Positions 50,564 through 60,440 of a stretch of DNA of 64,000 bases are shown here, in pieces (positions within the stretch are counted from its first letter, which is position 1; each line of letters opens with the position of its first letter). Position numbers and translations under genes: made by a program. Source of the DNA: Monomorium pharaonis (Eukaryota; Arthropoda; Insecta; Hymenoptera; Formicidae); the NCBI RefSeq assembly GCF_013373865.1, contig NC_050469.1:32655822-32719821 (forward strand). Reading direction: 5' to 3'. The notes under the pieces were generated by a model, which did not search any database, was not told the DNA's origin, and saw nothing but the letters and a program-made list of their open reading frames with translations.

Positions 50564-50942
50564 AGCGAATTACGAATGCCCACGTGACCTACCATTTGAA
50601 ACGAATATTTGCACCATGAATTTGCGTCTTAAGTACCTCTCGATCATGTGGACTGTCAATGTTTACTATTATTATACTTTATGATTATACCACATGGAAC
50701 AAAATGTTTGTGACTTTCCATGCGAAACGAGGTCTACCCACACCTCTCCCCTGCTTATAGAGCAGAACAGAGGGACGAACCCCCTCCCCCACGCGTTTTC
50801 TAACCTTTGCCTGCTTCAAAACTAATGAAATCGAAGCAAGAAATTAAAAAAAACTTATGTATAACTCTGAAATTAAGGCCGAGCGGCGGTAATATGTATA
50901 GGGAAAAGTTGTTTAGAATAATGACCTTGTAACAACATATTT

Positions 50943-51669
50943 GGGTACGTTTTGAATAAGCTTTTGCTAACTATTTTTTTAGTTACAAAGTTGGTAACCC
51001 TTTAACTAACTTTGTTTTGTTCTGTTATGAATCAGCTGATTCAATTGAATTCATCGTATTTATTAATAAGCAAAAATGAATATTGCTGTATTAAACGAAG
51101 CCTTTTTAAGTTCAAGTTCAAGTGATGAAAGTGATAAAGAATTAATGAATGTTATTAATATGGTTGAAAATAAAAACCGCTGCACACATAAAAAACCAAG
51201 AGTTGCAAATTTTATTGAAACTGTTGTTTATATGTATAACAATGAAGAATTTCGAGAATCTTTTAGGTATATAATTATATGTAATAGAATATAAAATATT
51301 TTTACAAAAAAATTGAAAATTAATAAATAATAAAAATTGTAATTTTATTATTAGAATGAGACACTCGACTTTTAAATACCTATTATTGTTATTAAGAGAT
51401 GATTTAGAGGGTGAAAAATTGTGGCAGAATGCCCATTTCTGCAGAAAAGTAGTTGTATATAGCCCTATATGTATTAGGTACATCAGATTCATATATGATA
51501 AGTACTTTGATAAGGCTTCGTTTACTGCAGCAATATTCATTTTTGCTTATTAATAAATAAGATGAATTCAACTGAATCAGCTAATTCATAACTTAACGAA
51601 ACAAAGTTAAAGGGTTACCAACTTAATAACTAAAAAAATAATTAGCGAAAGCTTATTCAGAATGCACCC
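50943..51669. mobile_element. Harbinger-like palindromic element with duplicated 5' end
   Basis: Long inverted ends: GGGTACGTTTTGAATAAGC on the left and, read inward, GGGTGCATTCTGAATAAGC on the right. Matching continues for about 170-200 bp through GTTGGTAACCCTTTAACT, AATTGAATTCATC and the ATGAATATTGCTG start codon region. Both halves therefore carry the 5' end of the same parent element head to head. GGG-type ends fit PIF/Harbinger. The expected 3-bp duplication is imperfect (TTT versus TTA). Confidence 0.7.
51076..51450 (+). pseudogene. Truncated Harbinger-type transposase N-terminus
   Basis: The reading frame starts ATG at 51076 and has an acidic serine-rich N-terminus (SSSSSDESDKE), then ETVVYMYNNEEFRESFR. 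A GT..AG intron (about 51267-51354) joins it in frame to MRHSTFKYLLLLLRDDL. The pattern F-x2-FRM-x3-TF-x2-LL-x2-L is what I expect just upstream of the DDE nuclease in PIF/Harbinger transposases. The nuclease core is absent: the frame runs into the inverted right arm, where the minus strand repeats the start (MNIAAVNEA from 51540). It cannot encode an active enzyme. An alternative is the N-terminus of another domesticated DDE protein. Confidence 0.5.
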
Positions 51670-51703
51670 TTAAAGGTCACCAAAATCGGTGAGGAAACGC
51701 TAA

Positions 51704-52877
51704 TGGGTGTTTACGATAATGGCTATCTGAGTAATTTTCTCTAGGACCGAAATATATGATAAGCACAACCATCTACTATCATCATGATTTATGACAACTC
51801 AATGCTGTCCGGTATAGCCAAATCATCACGAGCAAGTTGCGAGTTGCGAGTTCCGTGAATTTGTAGCAGGTAACCTAAAAAGTACGACAAATAATTTGAT
51901 TATTACAATTAAAAATAATCTGTTTTTAATGTATGGTAAGATTATTAACTTCATTAAAATAGTAATTATATAACACAATCATGTATTTTTAAAGTATTGT
52001 CTAAAGTAATATTAAAGAGATTATTTTATTTACAAATATTTTATTTATTAATTTGTCTATCAAGTTTCTATTATAACGTATATCTAACGCATATCTAACG
52101 TATATCTGTTTACAGTATATCTTAATTTACTATGCACTTGTATTACAAATTAAAAAAATTTATTGTAAACATTATTATTAGTTTCACATTAGTGAAATAT
52201 TCATGCATAATATTTATACATAAAGATATATGATTTTTTAAAATAATGATAACACCATGCAACTTATCATTAACAGTTGTTACAAGAAAGAAAAATATTT
52301 ATACTTAAATTTTTATTTTACTTGTAATCTAAAAAATATTATTAATAATGATTTATTTAGTAATTTTACATAATTTATCTCATTTGTTTCAAAGTGTTAA
52401 CACCATCCGTTTAATAAAAGATGACTTTTCTAATATATATGTTAGTTAATAATAAATAATAACATTTATTGAGAATCAATGTTTAATTAAAATATTATAT
52501 TAGTTTTTGAAATAATACCGTTATGATAGAAACTTGATAGACAAAATAAATATTTGTAAATAAAATAATCTCTGATATTACTTTAGACAATACTTTAAAA
52601 ATACATGATTGTGTTACATATAATTACTATTTTAAAGTTAATAATCTTATCATACATTAAAAACAGATTATTTTTAATTGTAATAATTAAATTATTTATG
52701 TCGTACTTTTTAGGTTACCTGCTACAAACTCACGGAACTCGCAACTTGCTCGTGATGATTTGGCTATACCGGACAGCATTGAGTTGTCACGAATCATGAT
52801 GATAGTAGATGGTTGTGCTTATCATATATTTCGGTCCTAGAGAAAATTACTCGGATACCCATTATCGTAAACACCCA
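51704..52877. mobile_element. Large foldback element, 1.17 kb
   Basis: Inverted arms of about 380 bp: TGGGTGTTTACGATAATGGC...TCTCTAGGACCG on the left and its complement on the right, ending CGTAAACACCCA. Similarity continues inward through TAGCCAAATCATCACGAGC, GGTAACCTAAAAAGTACGAC and CTATCAAGTTTCTAT. The centre (about 52090-52510) is AT-rich and non-coding. The ends are Harbinger-like but the target duplication is unclear. Confidence 0.8.
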
Positions 52878-52908
52878 ATGTAAATAATTGCCAAGTTGGG
52901 GAATTTGG

Positions 52909-53313
52909 CATGTTAAGCGACTAAAACGCTCTTAAGCGGACAAAACTAGAAACTCTGAGAGGTATCCAAATAGTTGTTCAAACTTCGAGTGAAGCGCACA
53001 TATGCAAATATCAATGAGTGATTGCAAAAATGACGTTTTTATTATCAATTAGTGAATTACTAGGATATGTAAGTGATGGAATAAGGTGCTTCTAATTTCT
53101 TCATGATTTGGGAATTTGTGGTAAAAACGTTTTTCGGTATTCTTGGAAGTGCAGAAGAGTACAACGTTTCTTTTTTTTTCTTACGACTCTTTCCGCCATA
53201 ATTGCAAATGAGAATTATTTTCTTTAACTCCAAAACTATTCGAATAACTGCTTGGGTACCTCTAAGAGTTTCTAGCTTTGTCCGCTTAAGGGGCGTTTCA
53301 GTCGCTTAACATG
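52909..53313. mobile_element. TIR element / MITE, 405 bp
   Basis: Inverted ends CATGTTAAGCGACTAAAACG and CGTTTCAGTCGCTTAACATG, with arms of about 85 bp containing AAGCGGACAAA and GAAACTC. TTAA lies just inside CATG on both sides, so either TTAA is the target site or CATG belongs to the TIR; not resolved. No coding sequence. Confidence 0.75.
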
Positions 53314-53584
53314 TTGAATAGATTTTCCTTTTAGGTAATAGAAATGGCATTGAGGGGAACGCAATAAATTGGAGAGTGGCAATGCGGAGCTTTTACTGTA
53401 ATTATTTTTTATTTTTTAGTTACTCTTTATTATAACTCTTATTTTTTGTTATATTTTTTAATAGAATAATTTAATTTTTCTATATTACTATAATATTTCA
53501 AAAGTTTGTCACATTAAAATCGTTTAATATTAATATTTTGTATATTATTTTGAGTTTTTATTTTTTTCTGATTATTTTTTTTAG
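53314..53584. other. Sequence upstream of Trpm exon 1
   Basis: AT-rich. It ends in a pyrimidine-rich tract followed by AG at 53583-53584, a plausible splice acceptor for the exon carrying the Trpm start codon. This implies a further upstream non-coding exon that I cannot locate. Confidence 0.35.
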
Positions 53585-53630
53585 AATATTATTTAACTTA
53601 AAGTGAACACAAGTTCTATCTTGTATCAAG

Positions 53631-53693
53631 ATGGCAATGGAAAGTATTATCTGTGGTGTAAACACTCCAAAAGTGAAGAAAAAGAAAGTTAAG
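53631..53693 (+). CDS. Trpm: TRPM cation channel, coding exon 1 (N-terminus)
   Basis: Twenty-one codons from ATG in a good start context (CAAGATGG), beginning MAMESIICGVNTPK and continuing with a run of lysines and valines. It ends at an AAG|GTATTT splice donor in phase 0. On its own the peptide has no known domain; the assignment comes from its in-phase junction with the exon at 60217, which encodes the conserved TRPM N-terminal motif. TRPM proteins are tetrameric plasma or organellar membrane cation channels (Ca2+, Mg2+, Zn2+ handling in insects) with a long cytosolic N-terminal homology region. A basic, poorly conserved leader before that motif is expected. Other start exons may exist. The exon itself is moderately certain, since it is short and unsupported by transcripts here. 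Confidence 0.55.
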
Positions 53694-54439
53694 GTATTTT
53701 TCTTTTGTTATTAAAGATATTGTTATGACTTGTCAAACATTTTTGTTTTTAATTTTAATTTAACTGTTATTAATTGAAAATATATGTAAGTTTAAGCTAT
53801 TCTTACTTTATTGTCTGTACCTTTTGTTATTTATTAGTTACTAAATATTTAATATTTAAATATTAGTAAATAAGCATTAATTAACGGTTCCTTATATTTT
53901 TAATTATTTTAATTTATAAGTTCGATACTTTTAAAGATGATTTACATTATTTAGAAGATCCAGATATGATTTAAGTGATCAAAGTGTATTAATCACATTT
54001 TTGCAGGATATTACAAAAAAGATTAATAATCTAATTTTTTGATGAACTAAATATTGTAGTAATAAGTATTTGAAATATTAAATATAATTTCCAATGTTTA
54101 GTTGCGTGCAAATTAGTTCTAAATGAGAAATAGAATAAAAAATAACTGAAGTTTTACGCATTTGACAACTCTCCTCTAAATGCTATAGTATCATATGTGT
54201 ATATTATCATACATCGAACAAATTTTTTTGTTACCAGTGCACCGAAAGTAATTCTTTTTGCATTACTTTTTTGTGCGCAAAGTCGCCAATTTTAATTTTA
54301 ACGTTATTACAGTTTTTGTCTTCTAATATAATAGATGATGTAAGCCATAGTGATTTTTCCACCATGACTTTTTCTTCACGTTTGATTATTTTAATACCCT
54401 TGTCTTCGTTATCACACTCGCATGGTGGCAAACATTATT

Positions 54440-54740
54440 AACGTTTTCTCACTACTTGCGACATACATACAGTAATTCATGTAGAACTACCGAAGTTTCG
54501 TCACTTCCGCGAATTTAAAATTGACTAATCTATTAATTTGTGAGGATTCGAGGACACTCAAGGACCACACTTCGACGCACTTGTAATAAAAAATACGGTA
54601 TGCAACACGTACAGATTTGCTTTTTCTCATTCGTACTTGGGTGAACGCACTTGTGCTGAAAAATTGACTTTCCGCACCTATTACACAATGTATTATTTTT
54701 TCACGCACAAAAAAACTCAAATAGTCCGTGAAATTAAAGT
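54440..54740 (-). repeat. Dispersed repeat family A member, reversed
   Basis: Minus-strand words GTGCGTTCACC, GTGCGGAAAGTC and TTTTTTATTACAAGTGCGTCG match the complement of 650-790 with divergence. Confidence 0.5.
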
Positions 54741-55764
54741 ATCAAGAATGTCACAGACTCAAGAAACCAAAAAAATCAGAAAACGTCATAGAAATTTAAA
54801 TTAGTCAAGGAAAATCTGGAAATATCACAAAAAGATGGAATTTGAATTTTTGCTTGTAATTTTAAAAAATGTTTTAATTTTTTACAAAGTGTAACTTTTT
54901 TTAAATGTTATATCTAATTTAATATTGGGTTTAATTTTCTTAGATTAAATTCAAAACTCACGCAAAACAACTAAACAGTAAGAAAAGTTACAATGGATTA
55001 TAATGGATTATTCTCTGATCGAAAGAAGATAGAAAAGTCATGGTTATTCTATTGTAAAAATTATACTTATTTATGTTTGACATTTAAATTTTATTAATTT
55101 TATTCAACAAGAATTGTAAAATTTTACCTTGTACAACAATTAAAAAGATATTTAAACTTTAAATGTGCATAAAAAACGCAAATAATTTGATCTCGCATAA
55201 CGGAACGTATCTTTATGTTATATTTTCTTTCTACTTTTACGGACAATTTGAATTTTTATACTGCTGTTGAAAAATGCTGTTGATGTAATGTGATACACAT
55301 ATGTAACAATAATAGTGAGATTGTTAAAATTAGGAAATAATTTGTTACGGTAGAATCTTTTTAATTTTGACTTTATTGTAAAAAGTAAGAGTGGTGAGAA
55401 TGTCAAAATTATGGAATATTCTCATTACAGCACGAGCCTATCAATCGTCGTGTACTTGCGTAAACATAGTTGCGCACTTAAACTGTCAGAACTACAGCGC
55501 ACACTACGGAGCAAATAACTATAAAGCAAACATTTTTTAACAGTAATATAATCTTAATGTTATAATCAGTATTGCATTTAACATTATTTAGATACAGATA
55601 AGATAAATTATGTGTAAACATGAATCAGATATGATGAATGAGATATGAAGATGATTTAATTTTAAATTTATATAGATAAGAGATAAAATTATATATTGTT
55701 TTAAGATAAATTTTAAAATAATATTGTTATTCTGCAAAACAATTTAAGGTATAAAATATACAAT

Positions 55765-56026
55765 TGTAGCGCGAAGAAGCTCGTAACTACGCGTAAGAAG
55801 ACGTGAAATGACGTTCGCGTCGTAAGTCTGCAAGAAAATATATATGCGTAAGGGGACAACAATCAATCAGTCACGACGCACGTAATCTCTCGTTCGCTTA
55901 AACTTTGTATTCTTTTCGTTGAAGTATATATTTGCAATGCGTTGTCTACTATTATAAAATCGAGTGCGAACCACATTTATTTGATTCTTGAACGTGTTTC
56001 TCCTGAGAAGTCCGGCCGAATCTACA
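55765..56026. mobile_element. Solo-LTR-like repeat, 262 bp
   Basis: Starts TGTAGCGCGAAG and ends GAATCTACA. AATT sits at both edges (AATTGTAG...CTACAATT), compatible with a 4-bp duplication or longer inverted ends. Internally a TATAAAATCGAGTGCGAAC promoter-like segment precedes CTCCTGAGAAG, as expected in an LTR. No second LTR or coding part. LTR identity is inferred. Confidence 0.45.
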
Positions 56027-56046
56027 ATTAAGGCCATCAAGTTCTT

Positions 56047-56251
56047 TTGTAATGCGTTACGTTATGTTAAGTAGTCCATATAAACCTAAGCTCGTATTAA
56101 AAATTTAACTTAAATCAACGCACAAAGGAATTCTTAACGTAAGTTCTTAAGTTCTCAGATTAAGGATTTTTTTATGCGTTAACTTAAATTTATTTTTAAA
56201 CACGAACCAAAGTTTAAGGTCAATACTTAATAATGTAATGCGTTACATTAC
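56047..56251. mobile_element. Short foldback MITE
   Basis: TGTAATGCGTTAC at both ends. Inside are inverted arms with AACCTAAGCTCGTATTAAAA and its diverged complement, and CTTAAATCAACGCA against TGCGTTAACTTAAA. Non-coding. Confidence 0.6.
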
Positions 56252-56760
56252 AGAAGAGCTTGTGTAATGGCTCTTATATGTACGGCGGGAATTCTTTTTT
56301 CTTTATACAATATAATTGTATATTTTTTATAAGTTTTTATTTTTTTTTAATAAGAATTTTTATATAATTTAATGGAGCAAAAAATGTTCCTTTTTTTGTT
56401 TCGATCAATATGCAAATAAAAATAAAAATTTAGCATAAAAATACTATAATTTATATTATAATAACTGACAAAGTTTACTAAAGTCCTGAAAAATAAAATC
56501 CTATAACTATATATACCTGGAACGAATCGTATATTAGCAAACGAATACGTTTATTTAACCTATTATTATGTAATTTTTCATCCAATGTCTTAAAACAGCG
56601 AATATGCAAGTTGATGAAATTAGCAAATTTGACCCTATCTTGGGAATATAAAGCCGGCTCAAACTTGAAACTTTGAAACTTTCTGAGGATTAATATCTCA
56701 TAAATTATCATTTAGTATTAAATTTAAACCCAAATTAGAAGGTGCCAAAACAGGCTGTTT

Positions 56761-57282
56761 TTGCGGTCACTCTTACATTCAACAAAGATACATGTTCTAG
56801 CGATTTATATTACTTTTCTACAAATTTTCTGTTTAGTTTTACGGGCTTACGGAACGAGGGCATGTATACCATTTTTATTCCAGCTCCTATCTTGTTTTCG
56901 TAGCCATTTCTTGATTCATTCAAACCTTCATCTTCAAATCTTGTTCTACGCGAATAAAATTTTAAGATGACGAAACCATTAAAGGCAACTATCAAGAGAC
57001 GGGGCATTACTTTTTGAATAACCCCAGTATTTGCTGTTATAATAAATGCAGTTAAGTAGATTAGATAATGCGTGCAATCTAACGAATTATACCTTTTCCA
57101 TTATAATAAAAAGGGCACAGTATTATAGTTTGTGAAAATACGTGTGTTGCAAAAAATCCGAAGTTTATGGAGGGCCAAAAACAAGACTCTACTTGTATCG
57201 ATATTAGAGTTAATTTTTTCAGCAATTATAACTTTGTTCTTTTTTTTCTCTTTATGATCTTTATTTATAACTTTTTATAGTT
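56761..57282. other. AT-rich intronic DNA
   Basis: Overlapping short frames on both strands (56761-56970, 56810-57007) have no recognisable domain. Nothing else seen. Confidence 0.4.
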
Positions 57283-57461
57283 GTAACTTACAAAAGGAGG
57301 ACGCGTACTTCGGATACCGATTTGAGAAAGGTTTATATATAGTATAGTATTCTACCAGAAGAGTACTTGAGTAAAGGGATAGGATGCAACGCTCAACCAT
57401 TTCCGAAAAAAATTTATTTTAAAATTATGGCGTTTCTTATATCCTGCTTTGTTAGATCGGT

Positions 57462-57542
57462 TTCCGAGAAGGCGGCGTAGTTCGGGTATCAAGTCCGTGA
57501 CTACTAAGGTGCGGACCAGGGTTTGATTCCCGTCCCTCGGAA
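57462..57542 (+). repeat. tRNA-derived sequence in foldback left arm
   Basis: TTCCGAG (57462) and CTCGGAA (ending 57542) can form a 7-bp acceptor-like stem. An A-box-like GGCGTAGTTCGGGTA and a good B-box-like GGGTTTGATTCCC follow in the right order, then a T run. The middle is longer and less tRNA-like, so this is a tRNA-derived (SINE-like) module rather than a working tRNA gene. Confidence 0.55.
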
Positions 57543-57769
57543 TTTTTTTTTAAGTTAATTTTTTTTTTTTTCCTTTAAAATGTGCACTTTCAAAAGGTAA
57601 TTTTTTAAAATTTACTTATAAAACTGAACATAATTTTTATTCAACTCACAACTACTTATTTTATACTACCTGATATACAATGAAATAAATGCAGCGCCAC
57701 TATTTGAAAATGTACGTTCTAAAGAAAGAAAACAAATTTGTTAATTAAATTAACTTAAAAAAATAAAAA

Positions 57770-57851
57770 TTCCGACAGATGGTAATTGAAACCTGGTCCA
57801 CATCTTGGTAGCCATGAACTTAATATCCGAGCTACGCCGTTTTTTTGGAAA
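57770..57851 (-). repeat. tRNA-derived sequence in foldback right arm
   Basis: Minus strand: A-box-like GGCGTAGCTCGGATA, then GTGGACCAGGTTTCAATTACC as a degraded B box, ending in GTCGGAA and a T-rich tract. It is a diverged inverted copy of 57462-57542. Confidence 0.5.
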
Positions 57852-58025
57852 CCGATCTAAGAGTGGGATATAAAAAACACTACAATTTTTAAATAAATTT
57901 TTCTCGAAAATATATAACTAAGCATTGCATCCCTTTGCTGAAGTACTCTTCTGGTAGAGTACTATACTACATATAAACCTTTTTCAAATTGGTGACGAAG
58001 TCTGCGTCCTCCCCTTGTTAGTTAC

Positions 58026-58690
58026 ACTTTTTAACTAATAACTAATTTAGTAGTTATTTTATATATATTTCAAACTCATTTGTTAAAATATGATCTTGAC
58101 GTTTAGCAGAATAAAGTAAAATAATAATGTGATCTTTAAAAATAGTTATCATGTAAACTTTAAAGTTGAAACTTTATTCTTTAGGACAAGTTCTGAATTA
58201 TTGGATTTTATTACAAAGTTTGTATTTGGTAAACCTTTTAGTTGAAAATATTGATTCTTAACTTTTTCGATGTAGGTGATATGTGTAAAAATAAGACGTG
58301 CCACAAAAGTGGATGACATATATGTATGTGCATCTAAAAAAAAGAAAATTGAACTATTGGAATTTTTATAGTGGTATTTTAAGGTTTTTGGGGTTGCTGA
58401 ATTTGAATTTGATATAAGAATTTCAAAATTAAAAATGGTGAATCCAATATAGAAATCCATTTAAGGGTTAATTTTGATTGAATGTGTGTGCGTGCGTACG
58501 TGCATGCGTGTAAGAATGAATATATATGTATGTATATCATACATATACATATATATGTATATGCGTATACATTTCAAGTATGAACATTCATTTTCCGCGA
58601 TGCCAATTGGTTCTCTCGCTGCGCTTACTTCGTGTTGCAAGAGTAGCTGTCATTGCAATTTTGACAGCTGTCAAATTTGTATAAATATTA
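58026..58690. other. AT-rich DNA with TATG/GTGC microsatellites
   Basis: Degenerate GTGCGTGCG and ATATGTATATGC runs at about 58482-58570. The 103-codon minus frame at 58149-58460 has no recognisable domain. Nothing else seen. Confidence 0.4.
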
Positions 58691-58760
58691 TCTATACATT
58701 TATTGTTGTAATTTATTTTTAAAAAGTAAAAAATAAAAAGTTAAGTAGCGCACGCGAAGC

Positions 58761-59366
58761 GAGGAGGGAGCGAAGAGAGAGCAAGGAGTGAGTGAGAAGT
58801 GAGCGAGGAGGGAGTGACGAGGAAGCGAGTGAGTGAGCGAGGAGTGAGCGAGGAGGGAGCGAGGAGTGAGCAAGGAGTGAGCGAGGATTGAGCGAGGAGG
58901 GAGCGAAGAGGGAGCGAGGAGTGAGTGAGAAGGAAGCGAGGAGGGAGCGAGTGATTGAGCGAGGAGGGAGCGAGGAGTGAGCGAGGAGGGAGCGAGGAGG
59001 GAGTGAGGAGAGAGCCAGGAGGGAGCGAGGAGGGAGCGAGGAGGGAGCGAAGAGAGAGCAAGGAGTGAGTGAGAAGTGAGCGAGGAGGGAGCGAGTGATT
59101 GAGCGAGGAGGGAGCGAGGAGTGAGCGAGGAGGGAGCGAAGAGAGAGCAAGGAGTGAGTGAGAAGTGAGCGAGGAGGGAGCGAGTGATTGAGCGAGGAGG
59201 GAGCGAGGAGTGAGCGAGGAGGGAGCGAGGAGGGAGTGAGGAGAGAGCCAGGAGGGAGCGAGGAGGGAGCGAGGAGGGAGCGAGGAAGAAGCGAGTGAGT
59301 GAGCGAGGAGTGAGCGAGTAAGTGAGTGAAAAAGGGTGGGAGGGAAGGAGCAAACGAGCGAGCGTA
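58761..59366. repeat. Purine-rich minisatellite (GAGCGAGGAGGGAGC-like)
   Basis: About 600 bp built from GAGCGAGGAG(G/T)GAGC and AGTGAGTGAGAAG variants. Larger blocks repeat: GCGAAGAGAGAGCAAGGAGT occurs at about 58769, 59047 and 59138. Nearly every base on the + strand is G or A apart from the C of GCG. L/S/P/R-rich minus-strand frames of up to 217 codons are artefacts of the repeat. Confidence 0.9.
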
Positions 59367-59437
59367 ACTAGATAAATATGTAGCTAGGTAGCTAGGTAGC
59401 AGTAAGTATGCAAGTAGGTATGTATGTTGGTCTTTTG

Positions 59438-59488
59438 TATGTAGGTATGTATGTATGTATGTATGTATGTATGTATGTATGTATGTAT
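59438..59488. repeat. (GTAT)n microsatellite
   Basis: A run of GTAT units following a degenerate TAGGTAGC tract. Confidence 0.9.
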
Positions 59489-59636
59489 AATTAAACTTTA
59501 CATTTTTTTATTCAAAATTGCAGAAGACGTTTGATTAATGTAAACGAAAGATAGAGAAAATCAAATTGCAATTATTATTATTTTTAAAGTGAAAAGTCAA
59601 ATAACGCGCGCGCAGCGCGCGCCTGTAATGTTCTAG

Positions 59637-60200
59637 TATTATAAATCATTACTTTAATTATATCAAATATATTTTATTTTAAAATTTGTTAAATAATGAT
59701 TTATATACAAAATAATGCATATATCCGAATGTTGAGTATAAGTAATTTAGTAATAATCGAAACGTAAGATTTTTGTATTTAAAAAAAAGCAATTTTTAAT
59801 AATATTTAAAAAAGTAACAGAAAAGTAACAAAAGTAAAAAAACGATTAATTTTCTTAGTAACTATAAAGTATTACTTTTCAGAGTAACTCGCAACAGTAA
59901 CTAGTTAAGAAAAACTTTTTAAAAGAGAAAAACTATAACTATTTGTTCAGCGAGAGAATAGGTTTGAAGCCGGCGAAAACTTGTCTAGTTCGCGCAGGAA
60001 AACTCCCTTCTATGCTGTATTTGCTGTATTTGCCAATACAGTGCGTCACGCTTTGCCTATTTATGCACGTTCCATACTTATTCTTTCACTGAACAGAGTA
60101 TAGTTACCTTTACAAAATTACTTTTTTAATCCTAATATTGTATAAAGATTTTTAATAAATTTCGAACTAACATATTCATTACTTTACGATTGCAATTATA
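59637..60200. other. AT-rich DNA before Trpm exon 2
   Basis: Apart from a short inverted repeat (TATAAATCATTA at about 59641 with its complement at about 59692) and a GC-richer patch at 59955-60060, I see nothing here. Confidence 0.4.
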
Positions 60201-60216
60201 TCTTTTCAAATTGTAG

Positions 60217-60299
60217 ACAACTGAGCGCAGCTGGATAGAGGCAACATTTCAAAAGAGAGAATGTGCAAAGTTTATTCCAAGCATTGAGGATGAACATAG
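60217..60299 (+). CDS. Trpm: TRPM cation channel, coding exon 2 (conserved N-terminal motif)
   Basis: An 83-bp exon with a good acceptor (TTTTCAAATTGTAG) and donor (CATAG|GTAAGA). In the frame continuing exon 1 (phase 0 in, phase 2 out) it encodes ERSWIEATFQKRECAKFIP then SIEDEH. This matches the conserved start of the TRPM homology region, where family members have SWIE..F.KREC..(F/I)IPS..D.HR followed by a cysteine cluster. No stop lies in this frame. TRPM channels are six-transmembrane cation channels with a large cytosolic N-terminus, and insects usually have one Trpm gene. The next exon, expected to start with the cysteine cluster, is not in the window, so the intron from 60300 exceeds 3.7 kb. 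Confidence 0.85.
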
Positions 60300-60393
60300 G
60301 TAAGAATATTATATGTAACGGAGTGTTTTAAAATGTATAGTATACACAAAGGAAAACGATACAATAAAAAATGAACGATGCTAAAACTACTTG

Positions 60394-60440
60394 CAGTGGC
60401 GTAACTAGGGGAGAGCAATGGAGGCTCGAGCTCCTTCCTC
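60394..60440 (+). mobile_element. hAT terminal fragment
   Basis: CAGTGGCGTAACTAGGGG is a classic hAT end. I find no matching right end nearby, so it is a fragment. Confidence 0.45.

Larger units (their letters stand above)
55560..56760. repeat. Dispersed repeat family B, interrupted member
   Basis: AGATAA-rich sequence at 55585-55700, and a block with GATCAATATGCAAATAAAA and ATTATAATAACTGACAAAGTTT at 56400-56475, recur in the same order at 61990-62340. Here they are separated by a solo-LTR-like insert (55765-56026) and a foldback (56047-56251). Diverged; the boundaries are estimates. Confidence 0.4.
57283..58025. mobile_element. Foldback element with inward tRNA-like arms
   Basis: Arms of about 350 bp start GTAACTTACAAAAGGAGGAC and end GTCCTCCCCTTGTTAGTTAC. 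Shared inner landmarks are GGTTTATAT.TAGTATAGTA, CTACCAGAAGAGTACTT, TTAGATCGGTTTCC, GGCGTAG(T/C)TCGG and TTAAGTTAATT. Each arm contains a tRNA-derived segment pointing to the centre (57462-57542 on +, 57770-57851 on -), the same layout as the foldback nested in the giant element. Confidence 0.75.
58691..59636 (+). mobile_element. Helitron-type element with minisatellite body
   Basis: The 3' end is textbook: a hairpin GCGCGCG-CAG-CGCGCGC (59606-59622), ten bases, then CTAG followed by host T (59637). A fitting 5' end is TCTATAC preceded by host A at 58690-58691, so insertion would be between A and T. There is no Rep/helicase gene; the body is a purine-rich minisatellite plus a GTAT microsatellite. 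The 3' end is fairly secure and the 5' end is a proposal. Confidence 0.55.
53694..60216 (+). other. Trpm intron between coding exons 1 and 2
   Basis: About 6.5 kb from GTATTT to TTTTCAAATTGTAG. It is filled by repeat family A (54440-54740), a solo-LTR-like repeat, two foldbacks, a Helitron with a minisatellite, and AT-rich DNA. No further coding exon recognised. The short minus-strand frame at 54231-54431 (66 codons) resembles no family I can name and is left uncalled. Confidence 0.5.

Noticed and set aside
54231..54431. 66-codon minus-strand frame beginning MPPCECDNEDKG
   Set aside because: It has a plausible start context and protein-like composition, but matches no family I recognise and adjoins a dispersed repeat. 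It could be a repeat-derived fragment; a protein search would decide.
57462..57542. Functional tRNA gene
   Set aside because: The acceptor-like stem and B box are good, but the middle is too long and the anticodon arm does not fold properly; it also lies inside a foldback arm with a decayed inverted partner.
58700..59353. A 217-codon minus-strand frame of L, S, P and R
   Set aside because: It is the complement of the GAGCGAGGAG minisatellite. All three frames on that strand are open and encode equivalent low-complexity peptides.
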